The notes under the pieces are model-generated. The model saw only the letters and a program-made list of their open reading frames with translations. It was not told where the DNA came from and did no database searches. A DNA stretch of 64,000 nucleotides, from contig JAVGWX010000007.1 of the NCBI GenBank assembly GCA_036924085.1, positions 101,278,960 to 101,342,959 of the forward strand. Reading direction: 5' to 3'. How positions within the stretch are numbered: the stretch's first letter is position 1; the number at the start of each line of letters is the position of its first letter. Positions 8,941 through 41,896 of the stretch are shown piece after piece. Both the position numbers and the translations under genes were made by a program. This DNA is from Ariolimax columbianus. Its lineage: Eukaryota; Mollusca; Gastropoda; Stylommatophora; Arionidae.

Positions 8941-11900
8941 GAATGACTAAAGCACCCGCTATTGGAATAGACCTTGGCCCCACCTACTCCTGTGTAGGTG
9001 TGTTTCAACAATGGAAAGGTTGAGATCATCGCCAATGACCAGGGTAACAGAACTACTTCAAGTTATGTTGCCTTCAGAGACACATTTGCAGTGGTTGGCT
9101 CCTGAAGATCAGCAGAAAGGGTTTGCACCCAATGAGCTCAGTTCTATGGTGCTAGTCAACAAGAAGAAAATAGCAGATGCCCACCTGAGGCAGGTCACAG
9201 ACGCTGTTGTAACTGTTCCAGCATACTGTACTTCACTGGCCCAGAGAGACGAACGTGCTGGTGTCTTCGCTGGCCTTAATGATGTACTTGGAATCATCAA
9301 TGAACCAGCTGCTGCTGCATGGGCTTTTGGACTCGATAAGCAGCAGATAGGTGAATCTCATATTTGATTTGAGAGTTGGCAGCATCCTGTCCATCTTCGA
9401 GGGTTCCATGTTTGAGGTGAAGGCCACTACTGGTGATACCCATCTGGGAGGTGAGGACTTTGGCAATCGTCTAGTTACCCATTTTGTCCAAGAGAAAGTA
9501 GAACAAAGACTTACTCAACAACCCAAGAGATATCAGACGTCTCCAGACAGCACGTGAGAGTACAACAAAGACTTACTCAACAAACCAAGAGCTAGACATC
9601 TCCAGACAGCACGTGAGAGTACAACAAAGACTTACACAACAAACCAAGAGCTAGACATCTCCAGACAGCACGTGAGAGTAGAACAAAGACTTACTCAACA
9701 ACCCAAGAGATATCAGACATCTCCAGACAGCATGTGAGAGTACAACAAAGACTTACTCAACAACCCAAGAGATATCAGACATCTCCAGACAGCACGTGAG
9801 AGTAGAACAAAGACTTACTCAACAACCCAAGAGATATCAGACGTCTCCAGACAGCACGTGAGAGTAGAACAAAGACTTACTCAACAACCCAAGAGATATC
9901 AGACGTCTCCAGACAGCACGTGAGAGTACAACAAAGACTTACTCAACAACCCAAGAGATATCAGACATCTCCAGACAGCATGTGAGAGTACAACAAAGAC
10001 TTACTCAACAACCCAAGAGATATCAGACATCTCCAGACAGCACGTGAGAGTAGAACAAAGACTTACTCAACAACCCAAGAGATATCAGACGTCTCCAGAC
10101 AGCACGTGAGAGTAGAACAAAGACTTACTCAACAACCCAAGAGATATCAGACGTCTCCAGACAGCACGTGAGAGTACAACAAAGACTTACTCAACAACCC
10201 AAGAGATATCAGACGTCTCCAGACAGCATGTGAGAGTAGAACAAAGACTTACTCAACAACCCAAGAGATATCAGACGTCTCCAGACAGCACGTGAGAGTA
10301 GAACAAAGACTTACTCAACAACCCAAGAGATATCAGACGTCTCCAGACAGCACGTGAGAGTAGAACAAAGACTTACTCAACAACCCAAGAGATATCAGAC
10401 GTCTCCAGACAGCATGTGAGAGTAGAACAAAGACTTACTCAACAACCCAAGAGATATCAGACGTCTCCAGACAGCATGTGAGAGTAGAACAAAGACTTAC
10501 TCAACAACCCAAGAGATATCAGACGTCTCCAGACAGCATGTGAGAGTAGAACAAAGACTTACTCAACAACCCAAGAGATATCAGACGTCTCCAGACAGCA
10601 CGTGAGAGTAGAACAAAGACTTACTCAACAACCCAAGAGATATCAGACGTCTCCAGACAGCACGTGAGAGTAGAACAAAGACTTACTCAACAACCCAAGA
10701 GATATCAGACATCTCCAGACAGCACGTGAGAGTACAACAAAGACTTACTCAACAACCCAAGAGATATCAGACATCTCCAGACAGCACGTGAGAGTACAAC
10801 AAAGACTTACTCAACAACCCAAGAGATATCAGACGTCTCCAGACAGCACGTGAGAGTAGAACAAAGACTTACTCAACAACCCAAGAGATATCAGACATCT
10901 CCAGACAGCACGTGAGAGTAGAACAAAGACTTACTCAACAACCCAAGAGATATCAGACGTCTCCAGACAGCATGTGAGAGTAGAACAAAGACTTACTCAA
11001 CAACCCAAGAGATATCAGACGTCTCCAGACAGCATGTGAGAGTAGAACAAAGACTTACTCAACAACCCAAGAGATATCAGACATCTCCAGACAGCATGTG
11101 AGAGTAGAACAAAGACTTACTCAACAACCCAAGAGATATCAGACGTCTCCAGACAGCACGTGAGAGTAGAACAAAGACTTACTCAACAACCCAAGAGATA
11201 TCAGACGTCTCCAGACAGCACGTGAGAGTAGAACAAAGACTTACTCAACAACCCAAGAGATATCAGACGTCTCCAGACAGCACGTGAGAGTAGAACAAAG
11301 ACTTACTCAACAACCCAAGAGATATCAGACGTCTCCAGACAGCACGTGAGAGTAGAACAAAGACTTACTCAACAACCCAAGAGATATCAGACATCTCCAG
11401 ACAGCATGTGAGAGTAGAACAAAGACTTACTCAACAACCCAAGGACTTACTCAACAACCCAAGAGATATCAGACGTCTCCAGACAGCACGTGAGAGTAGA
11501 ACAAAGACTTACTCAACAACCCAAGAGATATCAGACGTCTCCAGACAGCACGTGAGAGTAGAACAAAGACTTACTCAACAACCCAAGAGATATCAGATGT
11601 CTCCAGACAGCACGTGAGAGTAGAACAAAGACTTACTCAACAACCCAAGAGATATCAGACGTCTCCACACAGCACGTGAGAGTAGAACAAAGACTTACTC
11701 AACAACCCAAGAGATATCAGACATCTCCAGACAGCATGTGAGAGTAGAACAAAGACTTACTCAACAACCCAAGAGATATCAGACGTCTCCAGACAGCACG
11801 TGAGAGTAGAACAAAGACTTACTCAACAACCCAAGAGATATCAGACGTCTCCAGACAGCATGTGAGAGTAGAACAAAGACTTACTCAACAACCCAAGAGA

Positions 11901-13165
11901 TATCAGACGTCTCCAGACAGCACGTGAGAGTAGAACAAAGACTTACTCAACAACCCAAGAGATATCAGACGTCTCCAGACAGCATGTGAGAGTAGAACAA
12001 AGACTTACTCAACAACCCAAGAGATATCAGACGTCTCCAGACAGCATGTGAGAGTAGAACAAAGACGTACTCAACAACCCAAGAGATATCAGACGTCTCC
12101 AGACAGCATGTGAGAGTAGAACAAAGACTTACTCAACAACCCAAGAGATATCAGACGTCTCCAGACAGCACGTGAGAGTAGAACACAGACTTACTCAACA
12201 ACCCAAGAGATATCAGACGTCTCCAGACAGAATGTGAGAGTAGAACAAAGACTTACTCAACAACCCAAGAGATATCAGACGTCTCCAGACAGCACGTGAG
12301 AGTAGAACAAAGACTTACACAACAAACCAAGAGCTAGACATCTCCAGACAGAATGTGAGAGTAGAACAAAGAATTACCCAACAAACCAAGAGCTAGACAT
12401 CTCCAGACAGAATGTGAGAGTAGAACAAAGAATTACCCAACAAACCAAGAGCTAGACATCTCCAGACAGAATGTGAGAGAACTAAGAGACCCCAGTCAAG
12501 CAACACTCAATCACCTGTTGAAATCGACTCCTTGTTTGAGGGTATTGGTTTTCTTCACAAGAATTACAAGGGCTAGATTTGAGGAAATCTATGGGGATCT
12601 GTTCAGATCCACTCTTGAACGAGTGGAATCTGCACTCACTAATACTAAACTGGACAAAGGCAAAATTGGTGACGATGTTCATGTGGAAGAGTCTACTCAT
12701 ATTCCCAAGATACAACAGCTTCTTACTTTCTTCTTTAATTATAAAGAGATCAATCAACCCTGGTGAAGCTGTGGCTTATGGTGCTGCTGTCCTGACAGGG
12801 GACACAAGTGATGTCATTGTCTCTTGGCATGGAAACAGCAGGAGTTTATGACCCATCTAGTCAAATGTGGCACTACCATTCACACAAAAACCTCTCATAT
12901 TTTTACAACATGTTATGACAATCAGCCTGCTGTTCATAATCAAGTGTATGAAGGCAAACAAGCCAAGACAAAGAACAAAAAGCACATGGGAAGTTTCATC
13001 CGACAGGTATCCCACAGGCACCTCATGGTGTACCTCAGATTGAAGATCCCACATGCACCTCATGGTGTACCTCAGATTGAAGTCCCATTTGACATTGATG
13101 TGGGATACTCGCTGCCATGGACAAGAGCACTGGAAAGTCCAGCAATAAACCAGAACATAAACTAG
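8941..13165 (+). pseudogene. HSP70/HSC70 processed pseudogene disrupted by a 3-kb tandem array
   Basis: Intronless remnant of a cytosolic Hsp70. From 8943 it reads [20 protein letters not shown], where the first ATP-binding signature has Pro instead of Thr. After a frameshift (about 9010) come ANDQGNRTT and, following a deletion of part of subdomain [26 protein letters not shown], a damaged second signature, then [15 protein letters not shown] (about 9435-9475). The array 9492-12475 interrupts the region [18 protein letters not shown] (Hsp70 KDL..N.RA.RRLRTACE). Hsp70 resumes at about 12480 with SQATLNH, then [47 protein letters not shown], and the substrate-binding domain (IFTTCYDNQPAVHNQVYEG; APHGVPQIEVPFDID) until about 13165. 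A 42-bp segment near 13010-13080 is duplicated. Many frameshifts and stops: not functional. Lack of introns suggests a retrocopy, though many Hsp70 genes lack introns. Confidence 0.92.
9492..12475. repeat. 62-bp satellite array, about 48 copies, derived from HSP70 codons
   Basis: Unit starts acttactcaacaacccaaga and ends tgagagtagaacaaag. Start positions step by 62 from 9689 to 11425 and from 11445 to 12313; one 20-bp partial unit breaks the phase at 11425. Two 59-bp units (aaaccaagagctagacat variant) sit near the left end (9571, 9630) and three near the right end (12313 onward). Units differ mainly at gtc/atc and cac/cat positions. Because 62 is not divisible by three, the array has no continuing frame. 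Confidence 0.97.
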
Positions 13166-14062
13166 ACGTGAGTTAACGCAACAATATGCACCTGACCTGG
13201 TCTCGGAAGATCTTTCGTCAACTCAGGTCCTTCTTTAACATCGTTGTCCAGTTTTTCACTATTGTCTTCGACGCACTTTTGTCACCATACACTGCCTACA
13301 TTCTGTGATAAATGTCAACTGGTTGACATCCTTCCGCTGTTAGAAATTGAATCACCCCTCACTGATCAACTCTGAATGCATTCCATATCACACCCGCATG
13401 TTTTCAACGGTCTGCTGAGGAAATTATGAGTCTGAGGATAATGAAATTTTGCAAACTTGACGGTTGGTACTGCTGTTTACACCCGAAGTGACATCATGTG
13501 TATGTTCAGTTGTTGCAGTTTGGTCCGGTTTAGTTTGAACACGCCTTGTAGCTAGATAACTTATTGGCTAACAAAGAAGAGTCTGAAAACCAGCTGAAAG
13601 AAATCCAGATGATGAGTTCCTCTGTTTTGGCCAAGTTGCCTTCCCAAGACTAGAGCCGACCTTCTGCAGGCTGCGGACATTCAAGTGCTCAGTCATACAG
13701 GTCCCACGATTGAAGAGGTTGACTAGAATGGTCAGTTCACAATCAGTGTTCTCCATTCAGACTACACATGTAGAGAATGACATGCCTCGTATACTGCTGC
13801 TCAGTGCAGTAATATGTTGTGCCAATATGATTGACCGTTGATGTTTTTATAGGAAAAATGTTCACATTTGAATATTTGTTTAATGTTAAATTTATAATTA
13901 TCTGCCATTTTATTTCACATTTTAAAAATTCAATAACAATTTTCTGTCAATGTACACAGTGATGGTGTATTTCAAAATTCATTGCAATATAAATGTTAAT
14001 AATAATGAATAGAATTGTCCTTTTGTTTCTTATAATCACTGATGTTTTTTTTGGAGATTATC
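13166..14062. other. No gene seen
   Basis: Sequence downstream of the Hsp70 remnant; AT-rich after 13800. No coding or repeat structure recognised. Confidence 0.4.
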
Positions 14063-14249
14063 AGATATAAAAGGCTGATGCAGAACTGCCCGACATACGA
14101 GGATCAGAGAGAGCAGATGTGGCCATCACCAGTGGAACTGCAAGACAAGCTCTATGGCAGTGGCGACAACCTCAGGATGACCGCCGCTTTTTTCGAAAAA
14201 ATAATGGTTACTGTCTGACTGCGTACGCAGAAGAAGAAGATATAAAAGG
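14063..14249 (+). mobile_element. 5'-truncated I-like LINE insertion with 12-bp target-site duplication
   Basis: 14075-14237 is nearly identical to 62203-62366, the extreme 3' end of the I-like LINE (encodes [13 protein letters not shown] and [14 protein letters not shown] in frame), including the gaagaagaag tail. It is flanked by agatataaaagg at 14063-14074 and 14238-14249. Classic target-primed insertion with 5' truncation, and recent given the high identity. Confidence 0.9.
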
Positions 14250-14790
14250 AGGAAAACCATTTAATGTAGTTAAAAATAATAATTTTGACTTTTTTTAAAA
14301 ACACTTCCATTATCCAAATGGCACACATGGCTAATAACAAATGTTAGAAACCTGTTGATTTATTAGAGAAATAAAAAGTAGATATATGCAATGTCAAGAA
14401 GAAACAAGACCACAGATTTAACATTTTAAAAATAAACCATACTAACTAATCCTTGTCAATGGATGTGAGAATCGATTAAAGGATGCAAATCTTTGACAAT
14501 GAATAAACAAACACAAAATCTATCGCACTAACATAAATGTGATTACCAAGTATAATTTGCTGCTAATTCAAATAAAAAAGATGAGCAAAATTCACTGGAC
14601 GCACACTTAGAAACAAAGGAAATGAAAACGTCGTGACAACAGGAAATAAATACATAGAGGCAACAGAAGCTGTGGGGGACAGATGGCTAAGAAAATTAAT
14701 TTGACGTGTTGAGATAATTAGGGGACATTAATGTCACTAAGTGGTTGGTGGTGTGTGTGTGTGGATAAATCTCGGAAATCATTTCTCTCG
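14250..14790. other. No gene seen
   Basis: AT-rich; ends with a short gtgtgtgtgtg tract at 14752-14763. Confidence 0.4.
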
Positions 14791-15070
14791 CTTATACTGG
14801 TTGAATGTATGTGGTTCAGTTCATCCTTATGTTGGTTGAAGGTATGTGCTTCAGTTCATCCTTATGCTGGTTGAAGGTATGTGCTTCAGTTCATCCTTAT
14901 GCTGGTTGAAGGTATGTGCTTCACTTCATCCTCATGCTGGTTGAAGGTATGTGCTTCACTTCATCCTCATGCTGGTTGAAGGTATGTGCTTCACTTCATC
15001 CTCATGCTGGTTGAAGGTATGTGCTTCACTTCATCCTTATGCTGGTTGAAGGTATGTGCTTCACTTCATC
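14791..15070. repeat. 35-bp tandem repeat, 8 copies
   Basis: Unit cttatgctggttgaaggtat followed by gtgcttcagttcatc. Eight head-to-tail copies; the first is the most diverged. Confidence 0.95.
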
Positions 15071-16504
15071 TCGTGACCCCTTGAGATCAATGGACCACCC
15101 TGCTGACACCTACGCAATCCCTATCTGTCTACGGTTGCTTTTTGTGCCTCCGAGTCGGAGGTTAGTCCATTCATGGACGTTGTCTTCCCATTGTTTTCTC
15201 TGACGTCCTCGTCTTCACTTGCCCTGTAGTATGGCATTTGCAAGTCTATTGGACCTCGAGACGTGACATAACAAATCAGCGTTCACCTTTTGATCATTGT
15301 TAGGTCGTCGTACATGTCCTTGCCACCACAACTCATTGCTTCAGTTTCACCATCATCTTACCTACTACATATTACATCAGAAACCGATATAACCACAGAG
15401 TTTCATCACTCTCTTACCTACCACATATTACATCAGAAACCGATGTAACTACAGGGAGATTACATGACCAGAATAAAATAAAATGAACAATGTAACATCA
15501 TCATAACAAAGCATATTTATTTCAGAGAGCAATCTGCTGCAACAAATTTAATTATCAAACAGCCAGTGCCCATTCTTCACAGTGACCAGTAGTACATACA
15601 TTTATGACAGTGAAGATGATAGATGCTAACCCTTTACCATCTCAATCGCCCACTAACATCCCCAGGTCTGTCTTTGTTGTATGACAACAACATGTTATTT
15701 AGCGAGACCTGATTTATAAATGGACTACATACTTAATTTTAGCTTCTGTTTTATGAAAATTATTTTTGACAAATTTGTAAACATTTTAAGTGAACAATTC
15801 TTTGCTTCAAGAGCACAGCAATGACCTGGTATTCTATCAGGTAGGTGAAGAAATGTTGGAATATTAATTGGATGCTGAATACAAATGCAATTTAGATTGA
15901 CTACATTAAAGATGACAGTAAAACTTGTAATGATATGGATGGAATAGCATATCAATTTGATCACATGTGAGAGATAAGAATTAATTTAAAATATTTAGGT
16001 TGGAAAAAGATAATTAATTTGAATTACACAGCTATAAATACAATTGCACTTCAATTTGTTTAATTTATTTTTTTTCTCTTTGGTGTGTGTTCTATCTAGC
16101 CTTGAATGTTAAGACCTTGTAAATTAGGTCAGGCAGTAAAGGTTTGAGATGCCCATTTTCAACATACAGTCGTGACAATGACAAACATTTATCATTCCTT
16201 TGTTTATAAGATGACTGCTATCCTCATGATGAGATTCAAGGTCTTAACCCTTTTAACATATACTATTCTTATCTCAAGATAATATACTGCATTTGCTTTT
16301 CTTTAAGATGTGATCAACTGGAAGCCTTAGAACAATTTTTGATATCATAAGAAATATAATTTCTGCTTGTAGCTTTTTGACTCAGGTTTGGTAGGGGTTT
16401 GTGAATAAAGTGAGGTCATTTATCTTACAAGGAACAATACAAACCATGAAATGATTAACTAACAACCAATCAATATGTTCAATTTGCTTGGCTAATCAAA
16501 CATT
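15071..16504. other. PSMA3 3' flank, no separate gene seen
   Basis: 15345-15458 holds two similar copies of a block with catattacatcagaaaccga. The nearest minus-strand AATAAA downstream of the PSMA3 stop is at about 16064-16069 (plus tttatt), a candidate polyadenylation signal giving a 3' UTR of about 440 nt. Confidence 0.4.
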
Positions 16505-37179
<20,675 letters not shown>

Positions 37180-37260
37180 GTTGTTAGATTTGCTCTAAAA
37201 GCTTTGTCATAATCATTAAAATGTATAACTACTTCCGTTCAATTATAACATTTGACGAAA
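37180..37260 (-). promoter_or_regulatory. Putative PSMA3 core promoter
   Basis: An ETS/GABP-type site CGGAAGT (plus acttccg, 37231-37237) lies about 52 bp upstream of the ATG, with no TATA box in the usual place. Short 5' UTRs with ETS sites are common in housekeeping genes; the transcription start is not determined. Confidence 0.35.
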
Positions 37261-37439
37261 TTCTCCTTCTTTAAAATCCAAACTCTTAAATTATTTGTTT
37301 TTATCTATAATTATGTACTTATAGTGCATGAATATTGTATTAATTGAAACAATGTTATAATTTTCAAGCATGTTATTATCATATGGTTGTCTGATTTTTA
37401 TTGTTCTGTTATCTCGAATGGTTTTTTATGTACACAGGT

Positions 37440-38890
37440 CACAGAGAACCTGTGTAACTTAACTTAACGTTTTTATACTGGTTTAGAAGACTATTAGAGT
37501 CTGTATACAACCAGTTACATTTGCATTACCCTGATCTAAAAGCTATGCGCATCCAATATATTCTTAAATGCATTAATTGTCCCTGCCTCCACTACCTCCT
37601 GGGGCAATGCATTCCAAGCATTCACCACTCTCTGACTACAAAAATATTTCCTAATATCCAATCTGGACCTTGCTTTAGTTAATTTGTATCTGTGCTCTCT
37701 TGTTCTTGTTAGTGGTTGTATTTTGGAAAACTCATATTGTCACCACGAATTCTTCTCTTTTCTAGACACTGTAGGCTGGTTTTTCTGAGTCTTTCCTCGT
37801 AACTGTAATTCTGGAATCCCACTATGAGTTTTGTTGCTCTTTTTTGTATCCTTTCCAGCATGTTTAAATATCGTCTACGATAAGGACTACACACCTTTAC
37901 ACAGTACTTCAATCTAGGTCTAACCAATGCGTTATACAGTTTGACAATCACTTTCTTACTCCTATGTTTAATATTTCTTTTTGTCATACCTAACATTGCA
38001 TTTGCCTTATTCACTGCTACCTGGACTTGCTCACACAATTTACATGTAAGCCCTTTTATAACCTCTAGGTCCCGATCCTTATATATCATTTTAATATTGT
38101 TCTCCCCCATTCTGTAATTATGTTCCATATTGGATCTACCCATGTGGATGACTGTACATTTATCTATATTAAACCCCATTTGTCATCCCACAGACCAGTC
38201 TTGCATTTTATTTAAATCCGACCTCAATATATCCACTTTTGCTTTAGATGACACTCCGACATAGTTTTGTGTCGTCCGCAAATTTTGCAATCATGGATCG
38301 TATATCAATGTCCAAATCGTTTATATATATCAAGAACAATATTGGTACCAAAACTGAGCCCTGTGGCACTTCCCTTTTTACTTCACACCACTCAGGGCAC
38401 ACTTTATTTATGTCCACTCTCTGCCTTCTTCCCGTTAACCAATTTTCAATCCATTTCTAGTCTTTGTGATTTTAACTTTCTAAATAATCTGATGAGGTAC
38501 TCTATCAAAGGCCTTTGCAAAATCAAAACGTCCACTGGCTCCCCTTCATCTATCATTTTAGCAACCTCCTCCATGAATTCTAATAGATTTGTTAAGCACG
38601 ATCTCATTCCAGTAATCCCACGATGACTGTTTCTGATTAGATTAAACCTGTCTAAATGCATTACAATGTTTTCTTTGATTATTGACTTCAACAATTTAAA
38701 GACTATGCTCGTAAAACTCACTGGTCTATAATTCGCTGGATCTGATTTCCTTCCCTTTTTGAAAAAGGGGATCACTCCTGCGTCTATCCAATCTCTCAGA
38801 TGATCCACGGGACCACCTCCACAGATCCACGGGACCACCTTCACCTTTATGAAACTAAAGTAGCTTTGAAGATTCAAATACTCTACCATA
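37440..38890 (-). mobile_element. CR1/L2-like LINE: RT domain, C-terminus and 3' UTR
   Basis: Minus strand. 38889-38446 reads VIPFFKKGRKSDPANYRPVS and SCLTNLLEFMEEVAK, the N-terminal RT blocks of CR1/L2 elements. About 38440-38240 encodes the degenerate palm with FADDTKL-like sequence near 38265-38285. 38179-37709 reads NIDKCTVIHMGRSNMEHNY, KKVIVKLYNALVRPRLKYC and LERIQKRATKLI, the thumb/C-terminus. The 3' UTR ends near 37440 in cgttaagttaagttacac. Stops and frameshifts: inactive. Confidence 0.9.
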
Positions 38891-39164
38891 GTGATTTGTT
38901 ACCTAAAGATAAGAAGATAATGTTATTCTCAATCTTTAGAAAGGTTGACGTTGTAAAAGATCAGGGGTGGCAAAAACAGAGAAAGAAAAAGGAAATAAGA
39001 TGTGGTAGAAACTGACAATTGTATTGTTATCATTGTTTTTGTTCCCATTTCTCTTCCACTCAATACGATAACAAGTCTACACACGTGGCATAGTAGTATT
39101 GTACATCCTTTTTTATGTGTGTTCCTATCTCTTTTTGATGTATTCTTTTCTTCTTCATTCGACG

Positions 39165-39445
39165 TGTTGGGGGATGGTCGTCTCGAGGTAAGGTGTCCAC
39201 TTCGGGTGCATGTTCGAATCCCGGTGCAGACCGGGATTTTTTTCACGTGGACCTCCTGGTAACAATTCACCTGATCTCTGGGTAGTGATATCAGGCTCCC
39301 GTGTTCAATGTCGAGCACGTGAACCATTTCTTGGTAGTTGGAAATCGAAAAGAGTAGGATTAACGGTAAAAATTTGCCTCCAAGAAACTGGTTGTAAATA
39401 GACTCTGTAGAGTCTTCTAAACCAGTATAAAGACGTTAAATTTCT
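39165..39445 (+). mobile_element. tRNA-derived SINE, family 3, with CR1/L2-like 3' tail
   Basis: Head has A-box-like gatggtcgtctcgaggtaag and a perfect B box (gttcgaatccc) at about 39211-39221. The body runs through gggatttttttcacgtggac. The last 50 bp (ggttgtaaatagactctgta, gagtcttctaaaccagtata, aagacgttaa) match the reverse complement of the CR1/L2-like LINE 3' end at 37450-37510. A SINE mobilised by that LINE is the natural reading. Confidence 0.85.
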
Positions 39446-39829
39446 TTTTTAAATTTATAAGATTGTACTTTCTGGATCTGATTATTATGGCTGTTGTTGT
39501 TGTTTGTGTCATCGTTTAGTCCAGGCAAATGCCACGTAAAACCAGCGATCAGCATTCGGTTCACGACCCGAATTTATCCGGTCCGCTAGAACTTTAACAA
39601 ATTTTTACTAAATTGGACCTGCCAGCCGCATACAGAGTGTTACGTTTTTTTTTGTAATCAAAGAGAAAACAAAATAAAATTACATTCACCATGTAGCATG
39701 TCCTTTGCAGAAAGTCTCTCTCATAACTTAATAGTAATAATAATACTGTATTTACTTATCGCAAGCGTAGATGGAGACATCGTGAGACTTGTGTATTCAG
39801 ATGTAGGATCGCATATGACTGCACAGTTG

Positions 39830-40550
39830 GATCCACGCGCGGCAAATTTTACCGCAAGTGGGGCACATGTGGACAGCGTCAGTACTTTGGCCCTCTTACA
39901 TTCTGCCCCGTACAGATCGTTTGTTGTGCGTCATAGCGATGATTCTCTGTCGTGCTTGATGGTGACATCAGTGAGGAGGATGTTGAGAAATAATTTCAGA
40001 GAGCCTTTGTACCGTTTGTTGTGCCCCCCCTCCCCACCCCAATAGAGCTCTTGCCTGTCCAATAGCTGCTTAAGGAAGCGCTTACCCGGCATGCAACCAA
40101 CATGCTCAGTCCTCCTGATCTGGACTCTCTGCAGCAACGTATGGATGCCAGGCTGCTTCACCCTGATGAGGACTTCAGAGTATCCTAACAACCGATGCTA
40201 AGCAATTCGCGGAGACAGCTCAGGAGGAAATGGTTGAATTTGATGACATGTCTGCGGTAGACCGTCCATGTTTCGTATTCGTACAGAAGGGTGGTTAGCA
40301 CCATAGCACAGTATACATTGGTTTTGACGACAACACTGATTCCCTGCTGGTTCTAGACATTCGTGCTGCTTGTAGATGTCGACCCTGCACATGGATATTT
40401 GGTTCGTGGTATGGCTTCTCTAGGACAGGTAGAAACATTACTTCCGTTTTCTTTGTGTTGATTGCAGTAGCCAAGCGTTAGAATAGACGGATAGGCTGAG
40501 CCATCCCAACAGATATTTGAACAATTAGATGAGACATCATTTTGCATAAA
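39830..40550 (-). mobile_element. RTE/L2-like LINE, C-terminal ORF fragment
   Basis: Minus frames: LTTLLYEYETWTVYRRHVIK (about 40320-40260), then PGIHTLLQRVQIRRTEHVGC and MPGKRFLKQLL (40190-40080). This is the common post-RT block of LLYGCETWTVY-type LINEs. Confidence 0.75.
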
Positions 40551-40869
40551 ACAGATGTGAAATAAATTAGAAATTGAAATTGTAATGGTAATTTTTGTTT
40601 AATCATAGTGACATGTTAGCAAACGCGTGAAGCGGCAATGCTGATTGTGTCCAGTTTAAAACAGTGTAGGAATCAAATAAATTGGTAGCTAGGAGAAGGT
40701 CATTAACGCGCCATTTTTAATCACAACCAAATAGCCGTAAATTAGGCCGGATTCTCTGACTAAATTTACATCTTTTAGAATAGGTGAACGATTAAAAAAG
40801 GGTTCAGCGAGAAATTGAACTCGTTGTTACACGTGTGATGGATAATGTTATTTCTACTAGATAGCCTGA

Positions 40870-41370
40870 GATTGATAGTAATACTACCACTACTATTGAT
40901 AATACCACTACCACTACTACTACTAACACTACCACTACTACTACTACTAACACTACCACTACTAATATTACTAATACTGAATTACCATTACTACTGCCAC
41001 TACGACTGCCACTACTACTACTACTACTACTACTACTGCTATTACTACCACTACTACTATCACTACCCGTACCACTAGTAGTGCTACTACTACTACTACT
41101 ACTACCGCCACTACTACTGCTACTACCATTACCACTACTACCATTACTACTACTACTATTAATACTACTACAAGTACTACTACTACCACTACTACTACCA
41201 CTACCCGTACCACTAGTAGTGCTACTACTATTACTACTACTACTACTGCCACTACCACTACTACCACTACCATTCCTACTACTACTGCAACTGCTACTAC
41301 CACTAATACTACTACTAGTACTACTACTACTACTATTATTACTACCTGTACTGCTGCTACTATTAGTTCT
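40870..41370. repeat. Imperfect (ACT)n trinucleotide repeat, about 500 bp
   Basis: Degenerate actact/tactac with att, cca and agt variants. Produces Leu/Val-rich spurious ORFs on both strands. Confidence 0.95.
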
Positions 41371-41459
41371 GGTAGTTTGATCCGCATTGCAGTATAAAGG
41401 GATGTTTCAATGTGAATTATATCTCCTTATCTAACACAAATACAAGATGACCATCATAA

Positions 41460-41776
41460 TATGAGTAGGCGAGAGCAGATTATCATACTGCGCCTCAGAA
41501 AGGGACACACCAGACTCCGCAGCCACATGTATACATAATTTAAGATTGGCAGCTTAAGTATGTGTACATGTGGACAGGCACCCCAGACTGTGGAGCATAT
41601 ACTTCAGGTTTGTCCAGAGTATGAGATAATGAGGCGGATATACTGGCCAAGAGAAACAACACTGGAAGGGAAACTTTATGGACCTATGTGTGAGCTGCAG
41701 AAGACAGTGAGGTTTATACAAGAGAAAACTTTGCAGATGTAGACATACTCCAAGCGAACGAAAGAAGAAGAAGAAG
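41460..41776 (+). mobile_element. I-like LINE, divergent family, C-terminal end and GAA tail
   Basis: Reads IILRLRKGHTRLRSHMYT, then CTCGQAPQTVEHILQVCPEY and ends with gaacgaaagaagaagaagaa. Same architecture as the end of the LINE at 58110-62376. Confidence 0.8.
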
Positions 41777-41896
41777 AATTTCCTTATATGTATTTCAACA
41801 AAGACTTAGATGTTCAAATCACATGTGATTGTTTTGTCTCTTTGATCCTCTTGCATTGTGATATTTATCACGGAAGGAGTATAGAAGCATAAAGTC

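Noticed and set aside
9492..12475. CRISPR-like array
   Set aside because: The 62-bp units are contiguous with no spacers, in a eukaryotic context, and derive from HSP70 codons.
39205..39225. tRNA gene at the perfect B box
   Set aside because: No foldable acceptor or anticodon arm was recognised; the element continues into a LINE-like tail, so it is a SINE head.
40845..41387. Leu- and Val-rich membrane-like ORFs
   Set aside because: Translation of an imperfect ACT trinucleotide repeat.
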